Positions 26,885 through 35,761 of a stretch of DNA of 64,000 nucleotides are shown here, one piece after another (the stretch's first letter is position 1; each line of letters begins with the position of its first letter). A program made the position numbers and the translations under genes. The notes below the pieces were generated by a model, which was not told the DNA's origin, made no database searches, and saw only the letters and a list, made by a program, of their open reading frames with translations. This DNA is from Candidatus Aramenus sulfurataquae (GTDB lineage: Archaea; Thermoproteota; Thermoprotei_A; Sulfolobales; Sulfolobaceae), in assembly GCA_000565255.1 (NCBI GenBank), contig ASRH01000007.1:1-64000 (forward strand), in the 5' to 3' direction.

Positions 26885-27553
26885 ATGATAGAGATAAAGT
26901 TCTTCCACGACGTCCTTTGCCCCTTCTGCTTCATGACAAACATTAGGCTCAAGAACGTCCTCAAGGACTTCAAGGGAGAGGTGAGACTAAAGCACAAAGC
27001 CTTCATAATGATCTCCTCCTTGGACGACTTGAAGGCAATAGCTCCCACAGAGGAGGACGCCAGGGAGGTGTTCAAGAACGAGTTCTCCATCTTGAAGAGG
27101 TACATGAAGGACTACGACCCTGAGAAGCCAATATCCAAGGGCAAGATAGGCTACGTCTGGTCCCTCCCTCCGCTTATGGCTTGTAAGGCAGCGGAGTTCC
27201 AGAAGGGAGACGAGGGACACTGGGAGTACTTCACGAGGGCGCAGGAAAAGTTCTTCCTTGAGGGGGAGAACGTGGCCGACGACCAAGTGCTCATTGAGAT
27301 TGCGAAGGAAATAGGGTTAGACGTAGAGAGGTTTAAGAGGGATTTCAAGTCAAAGGAAGCAAAGCTCGCAGTAATGGAGGACGAAGCAGAGGCAAAGGCC
27401 ATGGGCATAAGGGGAGTGCCAGCTCTCCTCATAAACGACAAGTGGTTGATAAGGGGCCTGCAGACGGAGGATTACCTAAGGAAGGTGATAGAGGACCTCG
27501 TGAAGAACGGCGAGCCAAAGGCTGTTGAACTAAAAGCTTATTGGGAACAATGA
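26885..27553 (+). CDS. DsbA-family (FrnE-like) thioredoxin-fold oxidoreductase
   Basis: A 222-residue thioredoxin-fold protein with a helical insertion. The active site is CPFC (C12, C15) after the first strand, and the cis-proline loop RGVPALLIN lies near residues 175-183. There is no signal peptide, so it is cytosolic, as for FrnE/2-hydroxychromene isomerase-like members. Likely a disulfide isomerase or oxidoreductase. Preceded by the helical 111-residue gene and followed by a CBS-pair gene after seven bases. Confidence 0.85.
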   Translation: MIEIKFFHDVLCPFCFMTNIRLKNVLKDFKGEVRLKHKAFIMISSLDDLKAIAPTEEDAREVFKNEFSILKRYMKDYDPEKPISKGKIGYVWSLPPLMACKAAEFQKGDEGHWEYFTRAQEKFFLEGENVADDQVLIEIAKEIGLDVERFKRDFKSKEAKLAVMEDEAEAKAMGIRGVPALLINDKWLIRGLQTEDYLRKVIEDLVKNGEPKAVELKAYWEQ

Positions 27554-27560
27554 AGAGAAT

Positions 27561-27950
27561 ATGAATATGCCAAAAGTAAAAGACTATATGTCGTCACCGA
27601 TTTTCCAAGTAGAGGCAAATACGTCGATCCAAGAGGTATGTAAATTAATGGTGGAGAGGGGAGTTGGATCAGTACTAGTAACAGAGCAGGGCCAACCTAA
27701 GGGCATTTTCACGGACAGGGACGCAATCAAGGCGTTCGCCATGGGCCTCTCTCCATCAGATGAAGTTAGGCTTGCCTCGACCATGGAGCACCTAGAGGTA
27801 ATACACATGGACGACGATGTACTCAAGGCCATAGATATAATGACCAAGAGGAAGATAAGGCATCTGCCAGTTAAGGACGACGAGGGCAACATAATAGGAA
27901 TGCTGTCCATCTTGGACGCATCGAAGGCCATGAGTGATTTAAGTAAGTAA
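27561..27950 (+). CDS. CBS-pair protein
   Basis: A 129-residue protein consisting of a single CBS pair (about residues 5-60 and 70-125). The motifs MSSPIFQVEANTSI and GIFTDRDAIKAF are typical. It probably dimerises into a four-CBS disc and binds an adenine nucleotide. The start is close behind the DsbA-like gene, so co-transcription is likely. It is the third CBS-only protein in the window. Confidence 0.87.
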   Translation: MNMPKVKDYMSSPIFQVEANTSIQEVCKLMVERGVGSVLVTEQGQPKGIFTDRDAIKAFAMGLSPSDEVRLASTMEHLEVIHMDDDVLKAIDIMTKRKIRHLPVKDDEGNIIGMLSILDASKAMSDLSK

Positions 27951-28016
27951 AGAAATATTTCTTTTCGCTCTAATTATCAATTAAAAATATTTACTTCCAC
28001 ACACAATAGTTACCAC

Positions 28017-28619
28017 GTGAAAGTTGCCTTTTTGACTAGGGACGGAGAGCTGTCTGCCTTCTGGAACGCTTTGAAATTAGTGGTATGCGACGGGGCCAAG
28101 GAGGAAGTAAACTTTGGGCTCACTAGGAGTTCTTCGCTTAGCCACTACGATTTTTTGGTTACCTCCTCCCTACTTGCGGGCGAGAAGGACGTCCTAAACA
28201 TGGTAGCCGACTTTGTGGTAGACGGGAAGAGACTGGTGAGAGAGGTTGAGCTCCTCTCCTTTGAATACCCAGAGGTGAAGGTGTCAGGAAGGACCCTGGC
28301 TGTTGGCATATGTCCCAAGGGGGCAGTTGCTTGCTTAACGTCAGTGCCCGGAGAGAACACAGTTCGCTCTATTTACCCCTTCCCTTTCAGAGACTCGTCG
28401 CTGGACAAGGTTATCTTTTTCGAGGTTCTCGACTACGACATGGTTAGGGAAGCAAACAGGGTCTTAAGGAAGGGAGGAGAGGTGGAGCTCTGGGTCAGGG
28501 ACGAGGTATACGGAGGGGTGAACCCTAGCATTGCGTTAAAGTTTTTGATTCGCTTCCACGTCCAAGGAGCGTTACTGAGGGGTAAGTACTGGGTGATAAA
28601 AGGTAAAAAATTGAAGTGA
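28017..28619 (+). CDS. degenerate methyltransferase-like protein
   Basis: A 200-residue protein starting at GTG. The C-terminal part has the feel of a class I methyltransferase: YPFPFRDSSLDKVIFFEVL, then REANRVLRKGGEVELWV, the post-SAM strand and helix. The N-terminal SAM-binding glycine motif is not evident, so activity is doubtful. It ends 12 bases before an acyl-CoA synthetase gene, an arrangement that echoes the small gene behind the 3HP-CoA synthetase. Confidence 0.55.
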   Translation: MKVAFLTRDGELSAFWNALKLVVCDGAKEEVNFGLTRSSSLSHYDFLVTSSLLAGEKDVLNMVADFVVDGKRLVREVELLSFEYPEVKVSGRTLAVGICPKGAVACLTSVPGENTVRSIYPFPFRDSSLDKVIFFEVLDYDMVREANRVLRKGGEVELWVRDEVYGGVNPSIALKFLIRFHVQGALLRGKYWVIKGKKLK

Positions 28620-28631
28620 GCAATTTCACTC

Positions 28632-30464
28632 ATGGACCCGGTTTACGCTAAGGCAAGGGAGCTGTGGCGTTTCTCGATAAGGAATCCAGAGGCGTTCTGG
28701 GATGGGGTAGCTAGGGGGCTAGCTTGGTTCAAGTACTACGAGAAGGTGGTGGAGGCAGATCATCCATACTACTATTGGTTCAAGGGAGGCAAGATAAACC
28801 CTACCTACAACGTATTTGACGCCCACCCAGAGAGGAAGAACAAGGTAGCCTTAATCTGGGAGAGCGAGAGCGGGGAGAGGAGGTCCTTAAGCTACCAAGA
28901 GCTATTCGCTGAGGTCAACTCACTTGCATCCTCCCTTAAGGAAATAGGCGTGAAGAAGGGCGACGTAGTAACCATCTACATGCCTATGGTTCCAGAGGCA
29001 ATGGTTGCAATGCTCGCAATTGCGAGGATAGGGGCAGCGCACAACGTGGTCTTTGCAGGCTTCGGTTACCAAGCGCTGAGGGACAGGATAAAGATGTCCT
29101 CCAGCTCCTTTCTCATCACGGCAGACGCTGGGTTCAGGAGGGGGAAGACAATAGATTACTTGAAGACCGTAAAGGAGGCTACAGAGGGAATGGACGTAAA
29201 GGTCGTTACCCTCGAGAGGCAGGGGAGGGTTATGGGCTACAACTTTAAGGACTTTACGTCTAGGCTAAAGAAGGTGGAGGCAGAGAGGAGCGACTCCTTA
29301 GATCCTCTCTTCATCTTGTACACCTCCGGGACTACGGGGAAGCCAAAGGGAGTTGTGCACGCAGTGGGCCCCTATACGGTGTGGGCATACTTCCACGTTA
29401 AGTGGCTCTTCAATTTTGGAGAGGAGGACGTGTTCTTCTCAACCCCAGACATAGGCTGGATAAACGGGCACTCTTACAGCACCTACGGTCCCCTGCTCAA
29501 CGGGGCAACGGTGCTCTGGTATGAGGGTGTCCCAGATTACCCAGACCCAGAGGTCTGGTGGTACCTAGTGGAGAAGTACAAGGTTACGCACATGTGGGTA
29601 GCGCCTACTGCAGTGAGGCTACTGGTGAAGCACAACGTGAAAACCAAGTACGACATCTCCTCTCTGAAGACCATCGTGAGCGCTGGGGAAATTCTTGGAG
29701 AAGAGGCGTGGAAGTGGCTCGTAGACTTAACCCAGGGGAAGACCTACGTGATCGAGACCTGGGGGCAGACGGAGAACTCAGGGTTCATAACTTCCCCGGG
29801 TGGCTTCTACGTAGGGGGAATAAGTTACAAGAAGGGCTCTGTGGGCATTCCCTTACCTGGCATTGATGTGACAGTAGTTGACGACAACGGAAACGAGCTA
29901 CCTCCAGGCCAGAAGGGTAACGTCATAATAAAGTCCTCCGCCCCCGCATTTATGGTAGGGCTATACAAGGACGACGAGAGGTATAGGCAGTACTTCTCCC
30001 GTTTCGGCTACTACTACACTGGAGACTACGGCTACGTGGACGAGGACGGCTACCTCTACATCTTGGGGAGGGGAGACGACGTCATTAAGGTCGCTGGACA
30101 CAGGCTGAGCCCCGCAGAGGTGGAAAACGCTGTCCTGGAAGTCCCAGAGGTAGCTGAGACGGCAGTGGTGGGCAAGGACGATCCCGTAAAGGGGAGCGTC
30201 TTAGTGGCATTCGTGACGCTGAAGGAAGGAGTTAGGCCTTTGGAGGAGCTCAAGGAGAGGATAAGGCAAACGGTGAGGAACTTGGTTGGACCCGTAGCGT
30301 CGCTGGACGACGTAATATTTTTAGACAAGTTACCAAAGACTAGGACGGGGAAGATAATGAGGAGAGTGCTGAGGGCAGTCGTGTCAGGAAAGGAAGTGGG
30401 GGACGTGAGCACTCTGGAAGAGGCGGAAGCGCTAGAGGAGTTAAAGAGGGTGGTGAAGCCTTGA
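28632..30464 (+). CDS. acetyl/acyl-CoA synthetase (AMP-forming)
   Basis: A 610-residue adenylate-forming enzyme of the acetyl-CoA-synthetase branch: P-loop YTSGTTGKPKG, WGQTENSG, YYTGDYGYVDEDGY, hinge GRGDDVIKVAGHR, and catalytic lysine in LPKTRTGKIMRR. The Trp of the acetate pocket is present in WGQTE context, suiting a short-chain acid. It overlaps the downstream CoA-transferase subunit gene by four bases, so the two activities probably act on related acyl-CoA. The exact acid is unknown; acetate, propionate or hydroxyacids are candidates. Confidence 0.9.
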   Translation: MDPVYAKARELWRFSIRNPEAFWDGVARGLAWFKYYEKVVEADHPYYYWFKGGKINPTYNVFDAHPERKNKVALIWESESGERRSLSYQELFAEVNSLASSLKEIGVKKGDVVTIYMPMVPEAMVAMLAIARIGAAHNVVFAGFGYQALRDRIKMSSSSFLITADAGFRRGKTIDYLKTVKEATEGMDVKVVTLERQGRVMGYNFKDFTSRLKKVEAERSDSLDPLFILYTSGTTGKPKGVVHAVGPYTVWAYFHVKWLFNFGEEDVFFSTPDIGWINGHSYSTYGPLLNGATVLWYEGVPDYPDPEVWWYLVEKYKVTHMWVAPTAVRLLVKHNVKTKYDISSLKTIVSAGEILGEEAWKWLVDLTQGKTYVIETWGQTENSGFITSPGGFYVGGISYKKGSVGIPLPGIDVTVVDDNGNELPPGQKGNVIIKSSAPAFMVGLYKDDERYRQYFSRFGYYYTGDYGYVDEDGYLYILGRGDDVIKVAGHRLSPAEVENAVLEVPEVAETAVVGKDDPVKGSVLVAFVTLKEGVRPLEELKERIRQTVRNLVGPVASLDDVIFLDKLPKTRTGKIMRRVLRAVVSGKEVGDVSTLEEAEALEELKRVVKP

Positions 30465-31210
30465 TAGTCTCAATTGACGAGGCCTTAAGCCTAGTAAAGC
30501 CCGGGGACACGATAACGGTAAGCGGAATGTCGATACACAGGAACCCTATGTACTTCGTGTTTAAGCTAGCGGAGAGCGGGGTGAGGAACTTGACCTTCGT
30601 GGACAGGGAGCCCGGGCTAGCCCTCGAAGTTCTGCTACAGCATAACGTCCTATCGAAGGTCAGGGTGGCAATGGCAACGCTTGAGTGGTTCGGCATGCTC
30701 CCAACGTTTAGGAGTAAGATTGAGAAAGGAGAAGTGGAGCTACTTGAGGACACGTGCGGGGCGTTTATGGCGGGTATAAGGGCAGGAGCCCAGGGGATAC
30801 CTTTCATGCCTGTGAGGGGTGTCCTAGGCTCAGACCTAGTGAAGCTACATGAGAGGGCAGGGACGTGGAAGGTTGGGGAGGACCCCTTTACAGGGGAGAA
30901 ATTAATTTTCGTCAAGGCGATAACCCCAGACGTGGCAATTATACACGTGAACAAGGCTGACGAGGAGGGCAACAGCGAGATACTCGGCCCCCTATACGAG
31001 GACGAGTATAAGGCTAAGGCGTCCAAGAAGGTGATAATCACCGCTGAGGAGATAGTGCCCAAGAGCTACTTTTACGGCAGAAGGCCCACAATAAACGCGG
31101 AGTACGTAACAGCTGTAGTACACGCTCCCAGGGGAGCTGAGCCCACCAGTATGTTTCCCCTCTACGACGCAGACTACGAGAAGATCTTGGCTATTCTAGG
31201 GCAAGCCTGA
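30461..31210 (+). CDS. CoA-transferase family I, alpha subunit
   Basis: A 249-residue GctA/IpdA-like subunit with the GDTITVSGMSIHRNP opening, where a glycine-rich loop binds CoA, and PFMPVRGVLGSDL and GNSEILGP motifs. It belongs to the class I CoA-transferase fold but the alpha chain lacks the catalytic glutamate, which is carried by the beta chain. Four-base overlap with the acyl-CoA synthetase upstream. The probable beta subunit is encoded convergently and overlaps its 3' end by 20 bases. Confidence 0.85.
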   Translation: MIVSIDEALSLVKPGDTITVSGMSIHRNPMYFVFKLAESGVRNLTFVDREPGLALEVLLQHNVLSKVRVAMATLEWFGMLPTFRSKIEKGEVELLEDTCGAFMAGIRAGAQGIPFMPVRGVLGSDLVKLHERAGTWKVGEDPFTGEKLIFVKAITPDVAIIHVNKADEEGNSEILGPLYEDEYKAKASKKVIITAEEIVPKSYFYGRRPTINAEYVTAVVHAPRGAEPTSMFPLYDADYEKILAILGQA

Positions 31211-31907
31211 GGTTGTACGGGTCCATCTGCTCTATGAACTTTTTGTCATCTTCAGTTAGCTCGATAGTTTTTGGTTTCTCCGGGACTATAACCTTGAACT
31301 CAGTGTTGTTCACAACGTCTTCGACAGTGGAATATGGGTAGAGATCAGTTACCTTCCATACCTTTCCTTTTCTGTCGTACTCGAGGACGCCCAGATTGGT
31401 CACGACTACGACCTTGTTGTTGGAGTACTTTGCCGACCCGGTTGCAAAGTCAACTTTCTTGACCAGCGACCTCCTGGAGTGCTTCAAATTCCAGAGCACC
31501 ACCTTCTTCACCAAGGGCATTATGAAGGCCGTCGCAGCGCCTCCCGGTAGTCTCACCTTTGGGGAGTTATAGTCGCCTATGACTGAGAGGTTTACGTTGG
31601 TCTCCTCATCTATCTGTACGGGACCAAGGAACATCACGTCCAGTAACCCCTTTTGCGCCAAGTCGAAGGAGTCCACAGTAATCATCACTGGTGCCTCCTC
31701 CACGAAAAACGGGCTCCCCGTTGAGGGAGACACCACTACCCTTGAGGGGTTATCCGCCTCTGCCACTCCCAGAATTCTAATCCTCTTCCCGTACAAGTCC
31801 CTGGCCATAAAAGCGGCTATGAGCGCTGGGATGGAGTTCAGACCGACGTAGACCCTCTCGCCGTTTTCTAGCTTAGTGGCAATGGCCTTGATGATGTAGT
31901 CTATCAT
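31191..31907 (-). CDS. CoA-transferase family I, beta subunit
   Basis: A 238-residue GctB/IpdB-like subunit. The VMFLGPVQIDEETNVNLSVIG and YNSPKVRLPGGAATAF segments match this family; the second strongly recalls IpdB, a ring-opening CoA-ester hydrolase subunit of steroid degradation. An obvious Glu-Asn-Gly catalytic motif is not seen, so a hydrolase or lyase rather than a transferase is possible. It is transcribed toward the alpha subunit, not in its operon. Confidence 0.82.
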   Translation of the reverse strand: MIDYIIKAIATKLENGERVYVGLNSIPALIAAFMARDLYGKRIRILGVAEADNPSRVVVSPSTGSPFFVEEAPVMITVDSFDLAQKGLLDVMFLGPVQIDEETNVNLSVIGDYNSPKVRLPGGAATAFIMPLVKKVVLWNLKHSRRSLVKKVDFATGSAKYSNNKVVVVTNLGVLEYDRKGKVWKVTDLYPYSTVEDVVNNTEFKVIVPEKPKTIELTEDDKKFIEQMDPYNLRLALE

Positions 31908-31944
31908 AGTTAAACCCTTAAGCTAGAAGCTAATATTTTTGCTC

Positions 31945-32265
31945 ATGGCGGTGTACAAGTACTTGGACTACTACATAGCTGGAGTGGAGCACGTAGTAAA
32001 GGGCTACCTGCAAGACGTTGTGGTAATATACAAGCAGAGCAACAACTGGAACGCCGTGAGCGCAGAGAGGTTTAGGTCAAACGATGCCACATTTAACGAG
32101 ATAAAGGAAGCGGTGAAGTTCGCCACCCACGAGGACGACCTAAAGCAGGCGGTCGAGAGGCTTAGGAAGAGGGGGATAAAGATAGAGGAAGTCAAGGAAA
32201 ATAGCTTACCATTCCCGAGGAAGTTTATTGAGGGGAAGAAGAAGATCCAGGCCGAGTTCGACTGA
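31945..32265 (+). CDS. hypothetical protein
   Basis: A 106-residue protein from ATG 31945; the TATA-like CTTAAG at 31917-31922 lies 26 bases upstream, which disfavours the in-frame TTG at 31939. It is predominantly helical and basic. The last 41 bases overlap the convergent Trm10 gene. Divergent from the CoA-transferase beta gene. Not recognised. Confidence 0.6.
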   Translation: MAVYKYLDYYIAGVEHVVKGYLQDVVVIYKQSNNWNAVSAERFRSNDATFNEIKEAVKFATHEDDLKQAVERLRKRGIKIEEVKENSLPFPRKFIEGKKKIQAEFD

Positions 32266-33100
32266 GGATTCTTTTCGCTCTCTTAATGACTTTTTCGCTC
32301 GCCCTTAGCCACCTCCCCGTCTCCTCGGGGTTCCCGTCCCTGAGGATCCTGAGGTACTTGTCGGCGCTGGACTGATTTTCTATTATGGCTTCCTCTAGGC
32401 TCTTACCCTCTCTTACTTCCATGATTATTTCTATTATCTTGTTTATCCTGTCCGGCACTCCTACCCTGGACCCTCTTAGCTCTATCCTCACTTGCGGGAA
32501 GTCGTAGCCAAACCTCTCAGAGAGGGCAGTGGTAGCCCCCTTCCAGCCGCTCTCGTCTACTATCCCCCCGAGGATAAAGGTGTCAGCACTTCTAAGTAGC
32601 TCATCCGTGGCCACCACGTCACCGTATGGGTTTAGGACTATTGCCTTTCCCGAGGGCTTAACGTCGTATCTCACCTTGTTGGGTATAGAGGTGAGCTTAA
32701 AGGGGGAGTGATTGAGGGAAATGTTGTAGTCCCACAAGTACCTTCTTATAGCGTCCACAGAGGAGAGGACTTGTACGTAGAGCCTCTTCTTCTCCTTTTC
32801 AGAGTGGTAGTTCCAGAAGCCTAGGTCTATGACGAAGAGTGGCGTCTTGGGGAACTCCCTTAGTATTTCTCTCCCCTCCTGCGATAACGTAGCTTGTGCC
32901 CTATCCTCTCCCTTTCCAGAGATTATCCTTATTCCCAGTTCCTCCCTCCTCGCCTTCCCTTGAAACTCCCCTTCCTTTAGCTTCAGCTCCTTGATTAGAA
33001 CGTCCACTGCGATCCTCTGGAGGCTGTCCCTCTTGGAGTAAATCGACGTTATCCCTAGTTCCAAGAGCTCCTTAGAGAGCAACCTAGCTAGGATCATCAC
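32225..33100 (-). CDS. trm10: tRNA position-9 methyltransferase Trm10
   Basis: A 291-residue SPOUT-fold protein. It resembles S. acidocaldarius Trm10 closely along its length: opening LLSKELLELGITSIYS, the VIDLGFWNY strand, NPYGDVVATDELLRSADTFILGGIVD, and the knot region RGSRVGVPDRINKI. The Sulfolobus enzyme makes m1A at tRNA position 9. It follows the vWA gene on the same strand with a four-base overlap (33097-33100), so translation regulation may be linked. Arg/Lys-rich C-terminus is typical. Confidence 0.92.
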   Translation of the reverse strand: MMILARLLSKELLELGITSIYSKRDSLQRIAVDVLIKELKLKEGEFQGKARREELGIRIISGKGEDRAQATLSQEGREILREFPKTPLFVIDLGFWNYHSEKEKKRLYVQVLSSVDAIRRYLWDYNISLNHSPFKLTSIPNKVRYDVKPSGKAIVLNPYGDVVATDELLRSADTFILGGIVDESGWKGATTALSERFGYDFPQVRIELRGSRVGVPDRINKIIEIIMEVREGKSLEEAIIENQSSADKYLRILRDGNPEETGRWLRASEKVIKRAKRILSRTRPGSSSSPQ

Positions 33101-34170
33101 TTCCTCATCTTTTTAGTTGCCTCGGAGAGGTCTACCTTTGAGTCTCCCGTTAGCCTCTGGGTTGCCTCTATTAAGTCCTCCCTTCTAGTCGCCTCAGCTG
33201 CCTCCCTAAGCTTTTGCAAGATCTTCGTAGCCTCTTTACCGCTCTCAAGGGCGTTGGTGTAGTCCCTCAGTAGCGTGTAGTACTGGATTTCCGCCTCTAC
33301 CTCCTTGTTGACGTTTGCCTCCACCACTTGGTCTGGCGCCCTCTTTAACACTACCGTTTGGTTCAACGTCCTCTCTTGTGAGTTAGACGGGTCGTTGTAT
33401 GTAACGATTATGGGCACTTCGAAGTCCTTGTCCCCAGGAGGGACGTTCATTACACCGTACACCGCCACTAGGCCCTCAACTATTGGGATCCTTATGGGCA
33501 TGTCGAAGTTCAGGGGAGAGAAGCCTTGGGGTACGTTTACCCTTACTTTGGTGGCGAAAACGCCGTTTGAGCTCTGCTCTTGAAAGAGCTGGGGAAGTTG
33601 GGAAGGGTCTTCTATATGGTAGAAGAGCCCGGCGGTCATGTCGGCGAGTCTCTTGAGTATTACCTCGTTGTAGTCCCTACCTATGCCTATTGCAATTATT
33701 TGCAGATTTGCTGGGAAGGATAGCTTCTCGTAGTCCTTAACGTTCCTCTTATCTACCGGTTTCCCGTCAGTCAGCAGGATGGCCCTAGTGGGCATCTGAT
33801 ACCTAGAGCTCAGCTCAATTACATACTTTATTAGCTCGTGGAACCTCGTGGTAGCTCCCTTCTCTGTGGGCACAGGAACGTAGATCCCCGTGTTCCCTGT
33901 GTAGATTACCCTTGGGTGGTTGGAGAAGAGGATTAAGGTAACCATGTTATCCTTTGGGAGGCTTGAGATTAACCTCTGCGCCGACTCCACCGCAGTTTGG
34001 AACTTGCCGTCCTTCATCATTGAGGGACTGTTATCGACAGCTATGATGAAGTGTATGTTCTTTACTTGGGAGGAGTTCTCTGGTATTAAATAAATGATTA
34101 CGCCAATTTTGGAATCTTTGGAATAATATATAAATTGATTAGAAGTTCTTATTTTTAGTGATATGGTCAA
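33097..34170 (-). CDS. vWA-domain protein, ArnB paralogue
   Basis: A 357-residue cytosolic protein starting at TTG; the start aligns with that of the paralogue at 35762 (both begin MTIS). It has a von Willebrand A domain with MIDAS residues DNSPS at 46-50 and TDG at 134-136, a beta-sandwich middle domain, and a helical tail with Ala-Thr-(Lys/Arg/Gln) motifs at T315, T328, T337 and T352. Paralogue ArnB represses archaellum expression in S. acidocaldarius; this one is divergent from the FHA gene and co-oriented with trm10. Confidence 0.85.
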   Translation of the reverse strand: MTISLKIRTSNQFIYYSKDSKIGVIIYLIPENSSQVKNIHFIIAVDNSPSMMKDGKFQTAVESAQRLISSLPKDNMVTLILFSNHPRVIYTGNTGIYVPVPTEKGATTRFHELIKYVIELSSRYQMPTRAILLTDGKPVDKRNVKDYEKLSFPANLQIIAIGIGRDYNEVILKRLADMTAGLFYHIEDPSQLPQLFQEQSSNGVFATKVRVNVPQGFSPLNFDMPIRIPIVEGLVAVYGVMNVPPGDKDFEVPIIVTYNDPSNSQERTLNQTVVLKRAPDQVVEANVNKEVEAEIQYYTLLRDYTNALESGKEATKILQKLREAAEATRREDLIEATQRLTGDSKVDLSEATKKMRK

Positions 34171-34203
34171 GGGGTTATACCTTTTTGTTATGCGTAGAAA
34201 TCC

Positions 34204-34212
34204 TTAATAAGC
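34204..34212 (+). promoter_or_regulatory. TATA box of FHA/phosphatase/vWA operon
   Basis: TTAATAAGC is centred 27 bases before the ATG at 34234, in the 63-base divergent spacer between the two signalling transcripts. Confidence 0.5.
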
Positions 34213-34233
34213 TTTCCATCCAATATACAAACC

Positions 34234-34890
34234 ATGGCGTGGAAATGCCCTGTTTGCGGTTATGAGAACACAGACGACGCCTTGTTCTGTATACAGTGCG
34301 GCGCTAAAAGACCAGAGGGAGCTCAGCAGCCACAAGCCCAACCAGCTGAGGCATCACAACCCGCTGAGGTGCAAGCCCCACAGCAAGTGACTATAGATCA
34401 ACAAGCACAGCAAGAGGCACAGCCAGCAGAACCACAGGCTGAAGCCCAACCTGCTTCACCTACTGTGGCATCTACTGAGCCCGCACCGCAGGCAACACAA
34501 CAGACCACGCCACAGCCACCTACTGCACAACTGTCTCAGCAGGTAGAGGTTCAACAGCAAGCCCAGAAGTACTACCTTCAGTTCATAGCAACTCCAGCCT
34601 CCGCCCTAAACAAGATGAAGGTTCCCCTGGACTTTGACGTGTTTGAGAGCATCTCCATAGGAAGGAGCCCTGAGAACGTCATAGTGATTCCAGACTCCGA
34701 AGTGTCTAGGAGACACGCTGTCCTCTCCCTCAGCAACGGCAAGCTGTACATAGAGGACCTTAACAGCACAAACGGCACCTACGTCTACGATGGCAAGCTC
34801 TTCCAGCCAGTGAAGGGGAAGCAGGAGATCCAGGCGAACTCAATAATCAAACTGGGCAACAGTACCATCGTAAAAATTGTGAGAGAATGA
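34234..34890 (+). CDS. zinc-ribbon FHA protein (ArnA-like)
   Basis: A 218-residue protein in three parts: zinc ribbon with C5, C8, C19 and C22; a low-complexity Pro/Gln/Ala linker at about 28-112; and a C-terminal FHA domain (about 115-218) with the phosphothreonine-binding residues G143, R144, S158, R159, H161 and N180. Layout and neighbourhood match ArnA of S. acidocaldarius, which with ArnB represses archaellum genes and is phosphorylated. First gene of a three-gene operon; its stop overlaps the phosphatase ATG. Confidence 0.9.
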   Translation: MAWKCPVCGYENTDDALFCIQCGAKRPEGAQQPQAQPAEASQPAEVQAPQQVTIDQQAQQEAQPAEPQAEAQPASPTVASTEPAPQATQQTTPQPPTAQLSQQVEVQQQAQKYYLQFIATPASALNKMKVPLDFDVFESISIGRSPENVIVIPDSEVSRRHAVLSLSNGKLYIEDLNSTNGTYVYDGKLFQPVKGKQEIQANSIIKLGNSTIVKIVRE

Positions 34891-35750
34891 GCCTCCTTGA
34901 GGGTAGTAGGATTTCAGAGATCCTAGAGCTAGTTAAGAAGGCAAAGGAACAGTTTGAAAGTGAGGATTCCCTCATAGAGATATCTAACGTAAAAAAGGCA
35001 GTCTTTGTTGGAGACACACACGGGGCCGACTTCATAACTAGGGCTGTCTTGGAGGTACATAAGGACGCAGACGTGATCGTGTTCATTGGCGACTTCGTGG
35101 ACAGGGGGCCCAACGGCATAGAAAACTTGGAGCTTCTCCTAAAGGAGCACCTAGAGAACCCGAAGAGGGTGATCCTACTGAGGGGAAACCACGAGAGCCC
35201 TCTGACCAACTACTACTACGGCTTCGTCAACGAGGTCAAGAGAAAGATGGGCCAGGAGGAGTACTACGAGGAATTTAAGAATATGTTCGCCGTAATGCCC
35301 TACGCTGCCCTCTTTGACGGAGGGCCAGATGACAAATACTTAGTAGTACATGGGGGGATAGCGAGAGATCTGAAGAAGGTGGAGGAAATAAAGACGTTGC
35401 CTAGGCCAGACGTTAACCCTGATAACGCTATTGCCTTTGAGCTCCTCTGGAACGACCCTAGGGAGGAGTTAGACGGCTTTGTCCCCAACATAAGGGGTGA
35501 CGGGACCTTCTTCTACGGCAAAGACGTGACCAAGAAGTTCCTAGAGGAGAACGGCCTGAAGGGGATAATCAGGGGCCACGAGGTAGCGGACGGCTGGAGG
35601 GTGGACGTAATTGACGATCAAAGAGATATGAAGGTAATCACCGTGTTCTCCAGCGCATATCACGGGATGAGGGCTGGAGCTCTCGTCTGGGATGGAGAGA
35701 AAAAGAGTTTTATCTACGATTACGTAAGTTATGACCGCATTACTCCTTAA
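34887..35750 (+). CDS. PPP-family Ser/Thr protein phosphatase
   Basis: A 287-residue metallophosphatase with the complete PPP signature: GDTHG at 42-46, GDFVDRG at 68-74, GNHES at 100-104, then HGG and RGHE near residue 225. These bind two metals and dephosphorylate Ser/Thr. It sits between the FHA and vWA genes (four-base overlap in front, short gap behind), so it probably reverses phosphorylation within this module. S. acidocaldarius has a PP2A-type enzyme with a comparable role. Confidence 0.93.
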   Translation: MSLLEGSRISEILELVKKAKEQFESEDSLIEISNVKKAVFVGDTHGADFITRAVLEVHKDADVIVFIGDFVDRGPNGIENLELLLKEHLENPKRVILLRGNHESPLTNYYYGFVNEVKRKMGQEEYYEEFKNMFAVMPYAALFDGGPDDKYLVVHGGIARDLKKVEEIKTLPRPDVNPDNAIAFELLWNDPREELDGFVPNIRGDGTFFYGKDVTKKFLEENGLKGIIRGHEVADGWRVDVIDDQRDMKVITVFSSAYHGMRAGALVWDGEKKSFIYDYVSYDRITP

Positions 35751-35761
35751 AGGTGGTTTGC

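Noticed and set aside
30340-31062. 240-residue minus-strand ORF opposite the CoA-transferase alpha gene
   Set aside because: Ser/Pro/Leu-rich shadow frame; the plus-strand gene has clear family motifs.
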